DNA from: Pseudomonas spelaei
GTDB lineage: Bacteria > Pseudomonadota > Gammaproteobacteria > Pseudomonadales > Pseudomonadaceae
DNA: 64,000 bases
Direction: 5' to 3'
Assembly (NCBI RefSeq): GCF_009724245.1
Contig: NZ_WNNK01000026.1
Coordinates: forward strand, 1 to 64,000
Shown: positions 17,620 to 24,729 of the stretch, piece by piece
Layout of the letters: each line of letters begins with the position of its first letter
How positions within the stretch are numbered: the stretch's first letter is position 1
Program-made: the position numbers and the translations under genes
Notes under the pieces: model-generated
Databases searched by the model: none
What the model was told of the DNA's origin: nothing
What the model saw: the letters and a program-made list of their open reading frames with translations, nothing else

Positions 17620-19287
17620 TCAACGGAGGGGGTCGTTTTCAGTAAAGAAAGGTCGTAATCGGGGCCGGGCACCGTCATGACCGTCACTGCACAGGGTCGA
17701 TCGTGGTGGCATCGTCCCGTGGACGAGGTATTCGCCGACCCACTGACTCACACACGCACTCGCCCCGCTGAACGACACGCCGTGCAGATAGGCCCCCTTG
17801 AGCAGTACCCGGCTGGCCGGCAGCGTTCGTTCAAAGGCCCAGGCGGCGCCGATGGCCGGGGCCTGGTCATCGAAATCAGCTTGCACCATCAACAGGTTTT
17901 CGAGTTCGGCCAAGCGTTTATGGGGCAGGGGATTGGCTGTACGGGGTGGCCATGCGGTGCACTGACGCCCTTCCAGGAAGCTCCCGGCGATGGGGTACTT
18001 CACCGCATATTCAGCTTCCGTCTGCGCCCAGAAGGCTTCGTTCGAGTAGACCGAGTCACTGCATAACATAGCGTTTCTCACCGACTCGGCCGCTGACAGG
18101 CGCAATGGCCCCGGCGTCGGGACATTGGGTTGGAGCGGCTCGCGAACGCGCTGCAACAACAGACCAAACAGCGACTTTGCCCGGTGTTCGATGACGGCTT
18201 CGGGGCTGAACACATAAGCCCGGGCGCGTGCCTGGAGTGTCAGGTCGTCGGCGTCCGGTGTTTCCTGCAACCAGCGGCTGAGCACGTGGGCGCTCATCAG
18301 GCCGGCGGGGTCGCTGTAGTAACGGTTATTGGAGCGTAACGCCGCGCGAACTGTGGGGTGCAATGCTAGAAACACTTGCCGTACTGCCTCCTGGGTATTG
18401 CCCAGTTGATAGACTTGCGGGTTGCTGGCAGCGGGAATGGCCACGAAGTGATCGAAGATTCGCTCTTTCTCCCGGGCAACGATCAAGCTTGCGTGTTCGA
18501 AGGACGACGTCCAGTCGATATTCGAGTCCAGCACCATGCGTCCGAGTTGCTCCGGGAACAGTCCGCCATACCAGGCGCCGAGCCATGTGCCGTAGCCGAT
18601 CCCCAGGTAGTTGAACCGCAGTTCGCCCAGTTGCCTGCGCACAAACTCCAGGTCTCTGGCCGTCTGCTCGCTGGTGATATAGGGCGTCAAGGGATGTTTG
18701 GCACAGGCATCGGCGATGACCCGGGCGTTGTGACGCATCGCTGTCAGGTTGCGCTCGCTGCGGTCTTCAGTGACATCCCCTTGAGGCATGAGCGAGGCGT
18801 CGGATCGGCACTCCAGGCGTGATCCCGGCAGGTTGCCCAGCCCGCGAGGAGCGATTTCAATCACGTCATAGGTATCGGCCAGTGCGCGATAGGTTTTCCC
18901 CCAGGCGGGTTGCGTTGCGTAATGCTTCCAGACCGTTGCCAGATGCACGGCGAACGCGCCGCCAGCGTCGACCCCGGGCCCACCGGGATGGACGAACAGT
19001 GCGCCTTGGCGAGCGAGTGGTTGCTTTGCGCCAACACGTGTGATGTCGAAACTGAGGGTGCCCAAAGCGGGCGTGGCGTGGTCCAGTGGTGCGGTGACGA
19101 TGCCGCATTGGGTCCTTTCAAGGACTTCGGGGTCCAATCGGTCGAGGGAAGGCCGGGTACACTCCAACAACCACTCGATGCCGGTTTTCGGCTGCTCGGT
19201 ATCGGCATAGGCAATGGTAGGTGCCAGCACCGTCAGCAACAGCCCGCAGCCGACCGTGATGCCTCTTGTAACGTCATGGGGTTTCAT
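17620..19287 (-). CDS. alpha/beta hydrolase, TAP/SlpD family, nucleophile replaced
   Basis: About 555 residues from ATG 19287 (AGGACC upstream); a TTG nine codons earlier is the alternative. A signal peptide ends near residue 28 (TIAYAD). The family is the secreted tripeptidyl-aminopeptidase-like hydrolases: oxyanion motif HPGGPGVDAGG, the C-terminal TAP-like domain with acid region ADFDDQAPAIG and catalytic His in LHGVSFSGASACV. The nucleophile elbow, normally GxSYG, reads LGIGYGTWLG: the codon at the serine position is GGC (Gly). The protein may therefore be inactive as a serine hydrolase. It lies downstream of the GT39 and arnT genes on the same strand. Confidence 0.8.
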   Translation of the reverse strand: MKPHDVTRGITVGCGLLLTVLAPTIAYADTEQPKTGIEWLLECTRPSLDRLDPEVLERTQCGIVTAPLDHATPALGTLSFDITRVGAKQPLARQGALFVHPGGPGVDAGGAFAVHLATVWKHYATQPAWGKTYRALADTYDVIEIAPRGLGNLPGSRLECRSDASLMPQGDVTEDRSERNLTAMRHNARVIADACAKHPLTPYITSEQTARDLEFVRRQLGELRFNYLGIGYGTWLGAWYGGLFPEQLGRMVLDSNIDWTSSFEHASLIVAREKERIFDHFVAIPAASNPQVYQLGNTQEAVRQVFLALHPTVRAALRSNNRYYSDPAGLMSAHVLSRWLQETPDADDLTLQARARAYVFSPEAVIEHRAKSLFGLLLQRVREPLQPNVPTPGPLRLSAAESVRNAMLCSDSVYSNEAFWAQTEAEYAVKYPIAGSFLEGRQCTAWPPRTANPLPHKRLAELENLLMVQADFDDQAPAIGAAWAFERTLPASRVLLKGAYLHGVSFSGASACVSQWVGEYLVHGTMPPRSTLCSDGHDGARPRLRPFFTENDPLR

Positions 19288-19397
19288 CAGCGGTCCTGGG
19301 TTGCCATTTTTCAAGGCGACGTTTTACCAAGGACCGCTGGGGGAGGAATGTAGGCGCAAATAACGCTGGATGTAAGAAAGAGGACTTTTCTCAGGTT

Positions 19398-20927
19398 TCA
19401 CTGGGGGTTCGGAATGAACGCCACACTGCCACCCGAGCGCTTGTGAAAATACCGCTCGCCATTGTCCGGCTGTGTCGTGATCACCTGATGGTCGTTGCCC
19501 AGGAACGCCAGCGGCGTCGGATCTTCCTTGGAGTACTGCGCGACGATGATCGTGCGTCGCGGGTCCCAGCGTTTGCCGCTGGTTTTTTCCAGCCAGGCCA
19601 TGAAGGCGGCGCTGTCTCCTTGACGCGGGAAGTCCTGGCTTTCGGCGACGTAATAGAACGGTGCGCCGTTATTTTGCAGGTACATCGGCAGCTTGTTGTC
19701 CACTTCCACCATGACAAATTTCCACTCGTCCCAGGGGGCGCTTTTAACCGCTTGGGTTTGCACATCTTCGGCGAAGCGGGTAACGCCGCCGTTGCCGTTG
19801 GTCCACGGATAAATCACCCCGAGCACCAGCAGCATGACCCCGGCAGCAATGCCAAAACCCCAGCGCCAACCCGGCCCGCTGATCTTGCCGGCCGCACGCT
19901 TTTGGGCAATACGCTCGCTGACCCACCACGCCGCCAGTAATTGGGCGAACGGCACCAGAGGCAATACGTAGTAGCTTCGACGGCTGCCGCTGGCGGTGAA
20001 AAACACAAACAGCAGGCCCAGGCCCCAGACCAGCCAGCGGGTGTTGGGTTCGGTCTTGCGCCAGTGCCGCACGGCCAGCCACAAACCGAGTATCCAAAAC
20101 GGTGCCCAGGGCAAGGTGTAAGCCGGGAGGTAAATCAGGTAGGTGTAAATCGGCCCCATGTGGTCGAAAGGATCGAAGAAGCGCACCACGTTTTCGCGAA
20201 ATACCAGTTCCAGGCCGCTTTCACCGTAAGTCGGTGCGCCGTAGAGACGGGACAACACAAAGGGAATCGCATAAAACGCCCCGGCGATCACCACGGCCAG
20301 CAGCAGGCGCGGATTAAGGTGGCGCTTGTAACGCTGTTCGCTGAGCAGGTGCGGCAGCAGCACCAGGCCTGGCAGCACAAAACCGATCAAACCCTTGAAC
20401 AGCGATGTAGCCGCCAGCAGCAGGAAAAATACGGTGTAGCGGCCCAGTCGGGTATCGTCCGGCCCGCGCCAGTACCACCAGACGGCTGCGAGCACACCGC
20501 ACACGGTCAGCACATCTGCCGTGGCCACCCGGGCCCAGAAGATAAAGTAGAAGGTGGTCGCCAGCATCCAACCGGCAATCAGCCCGGTACCCTTACGGTA
20601 CAGGCGCTCGCCAATCAGATAGACCAGCCAGATGCTCAGCCAGGCCGCGATCACCGAAGACAGGCGCAGTGACCAGGGGCCGAGGCCACCCATCACGTTG
20701 GCTGCGGCGGTGATCAGCCAATAAGAGGGCAGGGGTTTGTCGTAATAAGGCGCGCCCTTGAGGTAGGGATCGAAGTAATCACCACTTTGCAGCATCTGCA
20801 GGGCGATGTTCGCCCAGCGTGTTTCCGGCCCCCACAAGTCACGACTGCCCAGGCCCAGCAGCAGAATCACGGCTGACACGCCAAGCAGCAGGAGCAGTGC
20901 CCCTCGTTCGGTTTTCCAGAAGCTCAT
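19398..20927 (-). CDS. GT39 / ArnT-like membrane glycosyltransferase
   Basis: 509 residues from ATG 20927. Multi-spanning inner-membrane protein of the dolichyl-P-mannose/ArnT-like family. The first periplasmic loop shows the catalytic-region pattern GPETRWANIALQMLQSGDYF and YYDKPLPSYW, and ATSLFKGLIGFVLPGLVLL follows as in ArnT. Family enzymes transfer a sugar from an undecaprenyl-phosphate carrier to a lipid or protein acceptor on the periplasmic side. It follows arnT on the same strand across a small REP hairpin. The sugar and acceptor are unknown; LPS is the reasonable guess from context. Confidence 0.82.
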   Translation of the reverse strand: MSFWKTERGALLLLLGVSAVILLLGLGSRDLWGPETRWANIALQMLQSGDYFDPYLKGAPYYDKPLPSYWLITAAANVMGGLGPWSLRLSSVIAAWLSIWLVYLIGERLYRKGTGLIAGWMLATTFYFIFWARVATADVLTVCGVLAAVWWYWRGPDDTRLGRYTVFFLLLAATSLFKGLIGFVLPGLVLLPHLLSEQRYKRHLNPRLLLAVVIAGAFYAIPFVLSRLYGAPTYGESGLELVFRENVVRFFDPFDHMGPIYTYLIYLPAYTLPWAPFWILGLWLAVRHWRKTEPNTRWLVWGLGLLFVFFTASGSRRSYYVLPLVPFAQLLAAWWVSERIAQKRAAGKISGPGWRWGFGIAAGVMLLVLGVIYPWTNGNGGVTRFAEDVQTQAVKSAPWDEWKFVMVEVDNKLPMYLQNNGAPFYYVAESQDFPRQGDSAAFMAWLEKTSGKRWDPRRTIIVAQYSKEDPTPLAFLGNDHQVITTQPDNGERYFHKRSGGSVAFIPNPQ

Positions 20928-20975
20928 GGGGCGATTCCAATGCAGGTAAGGGTGGGGAGGCGGCAAGCCGGATCA

Positions 20976-21003
20976 AATGTGGGAGCGCAGGCGCTCCCAC
21001 ATT
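20976..21003. repeat. short REP hairpin between GT39 and arnT
   Basis: A perfect inverted repeat with 12-base arms (AATGTGGGAGCG and its complement) around CAGG. It shares the GTGGGAG core with the larger REPINs of this window. Without a T-run it is not an ordinary intrinsic terminator, but it could impede exonuclease or reduce readthrough. Confidence 0.75.
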
Positions 21004-21015
21004 AGTACTGCTGTG

Positions 21016-22671
21016 TTACAGGGATTGCGGGTAAATGATGATTTCCAGGTTGCCCTTGTAATAGCGCTTGCCGCCCGGTGGCAGTTGCCCGGCTTCACGC
21101 ATTTCGCTGGTGCTCTTGACCCGCATGATGACCCCCACCGAGCCTTGCCGACGGGCTTCGGCCAGCCAGGACTGGACGTTATCCAGGTCGACCTTGCGGT
21201 AGGCCGAGTCGGGGTAGTTGAGGCCATAGCGCAACTCGCCGACGGTGTCATAGAACGCCACCTCGGGCCGTCGCAGGCGCCAGGACAGGGCCGATGCGGA
21301 GTCCAGTTCATTGCTCAGCAGGGCGCGGGTCTGCTGCAGTTCGTCCAGGTGTTCAAGGATGAACTGGTCGGGCATTTCGTTATCCGTCACCACGGCAGGC
21401 ATACCCACGGGCAGCAGGGCGACCAGCAGGCCGATGCCCAGGGCGGGCATCGCCCACAGGGTCAGCGGGCGCAGCACTTGCAACAAATTTGTCAGCATCC
21501 AACCCATCAATACGATGTAGGCCAGGGACAGGCTGAACATCTCACTGTGACTGTTGCCGTACAGCGGCCGGTCGACTTGCAGGTAAATCAGCACGACCAT
21601 CGCCGCCAGGCCGATCAGGAAGTTGAGCAGGCCGTTGATGAACAGGGTCCGGGGTTTTGCACGGGTCACCAGGTCGATCAGGGTATGCCCCATCAGCAAC
21701 GCCAGGGGCAGCAGGCACGGCATGATGTAGGTCGGCAATTTGCCTTTGCTCAGGCTGAAAAAGGCCAGGGGCAGCAGGAACCACAGGGCCAGGAAAACCA
21801 TGGCCGGCTGGCGTTTTTCCCGCCAGGTGTTGATCAGCGTCGCCGGCAGCAATGCAGCCCATGGCAGGCAGGACACCACGATGATCGGCAGGAAGAACCA
21901 CAAGGGTCGGGCATGTTGTGCGTTGTCAGCGGCAAACCGACGAATGTGCTCATGCCAGAAAAAGAAGCGCCAGTAGTCGGGCTCCTGGGCGTGCACCGCC
22001 AATGCCCATGGCAGGCATATCACTGCGGCCACCAGCATCGCCAATGGGCCGTAACGCAGCAGTTCCCCCAGCCGGCGCTGCCAGATCATGTAGGGCAGGG
22101 CGATCAACACCGGCAACAACCAGGCGAGAAACCCCTTGGTCAGGAAGCCCATGCCGCAGGCGACACCCAGCAGCGCCCAGCATGCGAGACGGCTGCGTTG
22201 GGTGCGGCTGTCGAGGGCAAACCACAGTGCGACCAGGCTCAGGTTGACCCAGAAGGTGAATTGCGGGTCGAGGTTGGAGTACCCCGCTTGCCCAGCCACC
22301 AGGCCAAAGCTCATGTAAAGCAGGGCACACGCAAAGCTTTTGCGTGGCTCGTTCCACAGGCGTCGGGCGATCAGGTAGGCCAGCAATACACTCAAGCCCG
22401 TTGTCAACGCCGAGGCGATACGTACCCCGAACAGGTTTTCGCCAAACACGGCCTGGCCGAGCGCGATCAGCCAGTAGCCCGCAGCAGGTTTTTCAAAATA
22501 ACGTACGCCCATGAAGTGTGGAGACACCCAGTTGCCACTCATGAGCATTTCCTGGCTGATCTGGGCGTAGCGGCTTTCGTCTGGCGTCCATAGGCCATGC
22601 AGGCCCAGAGGCAACAGGTAGAACAGGGCGAATGCCAGTAGCAATAATGGCAGTGGTTTGATTCGGGTCAT
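21016..22671 (-). CDS. arnT: 4-amino-4-deoxy-L-arabinose lipid A transferase-like protein (ArnT)
   Basis: 551 residues, matching the 550 of E. coli ArnT. The first periplasmic loop has LWTPDESRYAQISQEMLMSG and the next segment VRYFEKPAAGYW, the family catalytic signature. CGMGFLTKGFLAWLLPVLIA, FFFWHEHIRRFAADNAQH and FSLSKGKLPTYIM also align with ArnT from memory. The family moves L-Ara4N from undecaprenyl phosphate to lipid A, giving polymyxin resistance. Start: ATG 22671 with GGGGGAG upstream; the open frame begins one codon earlier at TTG. The other arn genes are not in this window, so the carrier-linked donor must come from elsewhere or the donor is different. Confidence 0.82.
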   Translation of the reverse strand: MTRIKPLPLLLLAFALFYLLPLGLHGLWTPDESRYAQISQEMLMSGNWVSPHFMGVRYFEKPAAGYWLIALGQAVFGENLFGVRIASALTTGLSVLLAYLIARRLWNEPRKSFACALLYMSFGLVAGQAGYSNLDPQFTFWVNLSLVALWFALDSRTQRSRLACWALLGVACGMGFLTKGFLAWLLPVLIALPYMIWQRRLGELLRYGPLAMLVAAVICLPWALAVHAQEPDYWRFFFWHEHIRRFAADNAQHARPLWFFLPIIVVSCLPWAALLPATLINTWREKRQPAMVFLALWFLLPLAFFSLSKGKLPTYIMPCLLPLALLMGHTLIDLVTRAKPRTLFINGLLNFLIGLAAMVVLIYLQVDRPLYGNSHSEMFSLSLAYIVLMGWMLTNLLQVLRPLTLWAMPALGIGLLVALLPVGMPAVVTDNEMPDQFILEHLDELQQTRALLSNELDSASALSWRLRRPEVAFYDTVGELRYGLNYPDSAYRKVDLDNVQSWLAEARRQGSVGVIMRVKSTSEMREAGQLPPGGKRYYKGNLEIIIYPQSL

Positions 22672-22696
22672 CAATCAGTGCTCCCCCACGCAGCGT

Positions 22697-22730
22697 TGGC
22701 GGAGATTCGACGTGTGTGTCGAATCCGCCA
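22697..22730 (-). other. stem-loop in the arnT leader
   Basis: Arms 22697-22711 and 22718-22730 pair almost perfectly (two-base bulge) around a GTGTGT loop, 25 bases before the arnT start codon and just upstream of its ribosome-binding site. It may be part of a structured 5' leader. No U-tract follows on the minus strand, so it is not a standard terminator. Confidence 0.5.
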
Positions 22731-23048
22731 TAGAACACGTGCCGGGGTTTCTCGGGTGGGCCAGGGGGATCAGGGGTAAAAACTCAATATAAAAAACAGT
22801 CACAGAGCGTCATTCCTTAAACAGTCTGTTAGTCGTTGGAGGGAACAAAGAACCACGCACAGCAGTCAAGCCGGTGCCAGGAGCGATGTCCAACAACATG
22901 CTGAAACTTTCCATCATGTCTAAAAACACTATTTGTTAGCTAGCTACTAAAGTGCCCAGCGTAAACATGCATTCGAACAGACAAAAATGCCATGTCATGG
23001 CTGTCTTCTTGCTGAACAAACAGGGCGTTGTTAGATGTAATTAAGTGT
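22731..23048. other. non-coding gap between arnT and the ais-like gene
   Basis: About 320 bases, AT-richer than its neighbours, with no convincing gene. It probably holds the arnT promoter and the end of the ais-like transcript. Around 22984-22998 the minus strand reads GCCAT-GAC-ATGGC followed by ATTTTT, a weak terminator candidate for the ais-like gene. A 17-codon frame near 22887 after GGAGCG is too short to support. One copy of a 20-base repeat (22999-23018) lies here. Confidence 0.4.
22999..23018 (+). repeat. 20-base direct repeat, copy 1 (downstream of ais-like gene)
   Basis: GGCTGTCTTCTTGCTGAACA recurs with one change at 23814-23833, on the other side of the ais-like gene. The function is unknown. 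It could be a regulator-binding site or a trace of insertion. Confidence 0.6.
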
Positions 23049-23732
23049 TTAAAGTTGTTTAAGCGCGGCCGGCCAGTCCTTTGTATTCATAACACCCAGT
23101 GCCTTGAGTTTGCCGTTGGCGTCGACCTTCACGAACAGTGCGCTGCCGTATTCGGCGTGAGCGGCGCGTGGGTAGCCGAGTTCCTTCTCCAGATCGCTGA
23201 TGCAGGCACTGTGGGTCACCAGCAGCAGGTTGCGCCCGTTGGCTTTATGCGCAAGCAATTCGTCGGCCATGGCGTTGCCGCAGATGGCCAGGGGGCCAGG
23301 GGACAACTCGGTCTTGCCGAACATGAAGAGCGAGGTCTGCGCGGTACGTGTGGCGGGGCTGCTCAGCACATCGCTGTTGCTCATGCCCAGGGTTTGAAAG
23401 GCTTTGCCCACGGCCGTGGCAATGACAGTACCGGCAACGGTCAGGCCGTCTGCCGGGCCCAGGCAAGGGTTGCTGGAGCGGTCGCAGCGCTCCTCGTGGC
23501 GTATCAATACGATCAGGTCGCCGTCGCGCCAACTGGACACGACGCCCGAGCTGAGCATGCGATGGCCCACGCTCAAGTCCGGGGGCGTGGTTGGCCATAA
23601 CATTACGCCAGCCACCAGCACGCCAATAACGGCAATACCCGCCAGGCTCAGCCAGAGCTTCTTGAGTCGTTTTACCGAAGCCCAGCGCGAGCGGGGTTTG
23701 GGCAGGATCAGGTCAACCACACTATTCACCAT
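23049..23732 (-). CDS. Ais-like lipopolysaccharide heptose-phosphate phosphatase (histidine phosphatase family)
   Basis: 227 residues with an N-terminal membrane anchor (about residues 30-50). The catalytic RHxxR-type motif is present as VLIRHEERCDRSSNPC, with the second histidine in LLLVTHSACISDLEKELG. RHEERCDRS and the following cysteine are close to Ais/PmrG of enteric bacteria (RHAERCDRS), which dephosphorylates heptose II of the LPS core in polymyxin-adaptation regulons. The position upstream of arnT on the same strand supports an LPS role. One residue of the motif is Glu rather than Ala, which is outside the catalytic pair. It is probably periplasmic and membrane-tethered. Confidence 0.75.
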   Translation of the reverse strand: MVNSVVDLILPKPRSRWASVKRLKKLWLSLAGIAVIGVLVAGVMLWPTTPPDLSVGHRMLSSGVVSSWRDGDLIVLIRHEERCDRSSNPCLGPADGLTVAGTVIATAVGKAFQTLGMSNSDVLSSPATRTAQTSLFMFGKTELSPGPLAICGNAMADELLAHKANGRNLLLVTHSACISDLEKELGYPRAAHAEYGSALFVKVDANGKLKALGVMNTKDWPAALKQL

Positions 23733-23813
23733 GGGCAGCTATCGGTAGCGTTGAATGAAACAGGCACAACTAACAGACGCAGGTTGCAACGGAGCAGGAG
23801 CCTGTCACAGCGC

Positions 23814-23833
23814 GGCTGTCTTTTTGCTGAACA
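23814..23833 (+). repeat. 20-base direct repeat, copy 2 (upstream of ais-like gene)
   Basis: GGCTGTCTTTTTGCTGAACA differs from the copy at 22999-23018 at one base. It lies in the 327-base gap between the ais-like gene and the next operon. That gap also holds a CAGATAAC / GTTATCTG stem at 23877-23898 and no visible gene. Confidence 0.6.
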
Positions 23834-23993
23834 TCCCGATGTAAAAAAATATTTAGGTACGGCAACTAGCAAGTTGCAGATAACCGATTCGTTATCTGTG
23901 CACGGGGGGCAATTTAAAGCGTGGGAGGTTGGTGGCTAGTGAAATGAATGTGAAAAAATTGCGGTGGTTCATGGGGCTCTCCTTTGGCCCTGT

Positions 23994-24017
23994 GTTGTGA
24001 CATAAAAATGTGACAAC
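23994..24017. promoter_or_regulatory. palindrome overlapping a candidate promoter of the Att/Lol-like operon
   Basis: GTTGTGACAT and ATGTGACAAC flank AAAA to make a 24-base near-palindrome with one mismatched pair. TTGTGA at 23995-24000 could be a -35 box, with GTTATT (24019-24024) 18 bases later as -10. The start codon is at 24060. This is a plausible operator/promoter overlap; the regulator is unknown. Confidence 0.4.
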
Positions 24018-24059
24018 CGTTATTCTCTGCCTTCAGTCCAACGGCAGGTGGGTCTTTAA

Positions 24060-24728
24060 ATGCTGCACGTGCAAGGTGTCTTCAAGCGCTACGGAACGCC
24101 CTCGGGACCATTGGAGGTTTTGACAGGTGTTGACCTCAAGCTCAGTGAGCGTAGCAGTCTGGCGCTGATGGGCGAATCCGGAAGTGGAAAAAGTACGTTA
24201 TTGCACCTGGTAGCCGGGCTTGACCAAGTGGATCAAGGCACTATTCAGGTCGGTGAGCGGCGCCTGGACCGAATGACCGAGTCGCAACTGGCCCACTGGC
24301 GTCGCACCGAAATTGGCCTGGTGTTCCAGCAATTCAATCTGATCGGCAGCCTGCGGGTGGAAGACAACCTGGCGTTTCAAGCGCGTCTGGCGGGGCGTTT
24401 TGACCCGGTGTGGCAAGCGCAACTGGTGGAGCGCCTGGGGCTGGGGGATTTGCTCCAGCGTTACCCTGAACAATTGTCCGGTGGCCAGCAACAGCGAGTC
24501 GCCGTGGGGCGGGCACTGGCATCCCGGCCAGGGTTGTTGCTGGCAGATGAGCCTACCGGCAACCTCGACGAAGCCACCAGCGATGAAGTCCTGCAACTGC
24601 TGCTGGACCTGTTGCACGACAGCGCCACCAGCTTGTTGATGGTCACCCACAGCCCTCGAATCGCTGCGCGCCTGGACCGGCAGATGGTGTTGCATCGCGG
24701 TCATGTGGTCGCGGCGCAGGCCCGCTGA
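24060..24728 (+). CDS. ABC transporter ATPase (LolD/MacB-type)
   Basis: 222 residues, the size of LolD. Walker A GESGSGKSTLLHL, signature LSGGQQQRVAVGRAL, Walker B LLLADEPTGNLDE and switch His in VTHSPR. These are hallmarks of type VII (mechanotransmission) ABC systems. It is the first gene of a three-gene operon with an FtsX-domain permease and a lipoprotein, so it likely powers extraction or remodelling of a lipid-linked substrate at the periplasmic face rather than import. Confidence 0.9.
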   Translation: MLHVQGVFKRYGTPSGPLEVLTGVDLKLSERSSLALMGESGSGKSTLLHLVAGLDQVDQGTIQVGERRLDRMTESQLAHWRRTEIGLVFQQFNLIGSLRVEDNLAFQARLAGRFDPVWQAQLVERLGLGDLLQRYPEQLSGGQQQRVAVGRALASRPGLLLADEPTGNLDEATSDEVLQLLLDLLHDSATSLLMVTHSPRIAARLDRQMVLHRGHVVAAQAR

Positions 24729-24729
24729 G

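Noticed and set aside
22887..22940. 17-codon frame with GGAG upstream in the arnT/ais gap
   Set aside because: Too short, no conserved features and no plausible leader-peptide role visible.
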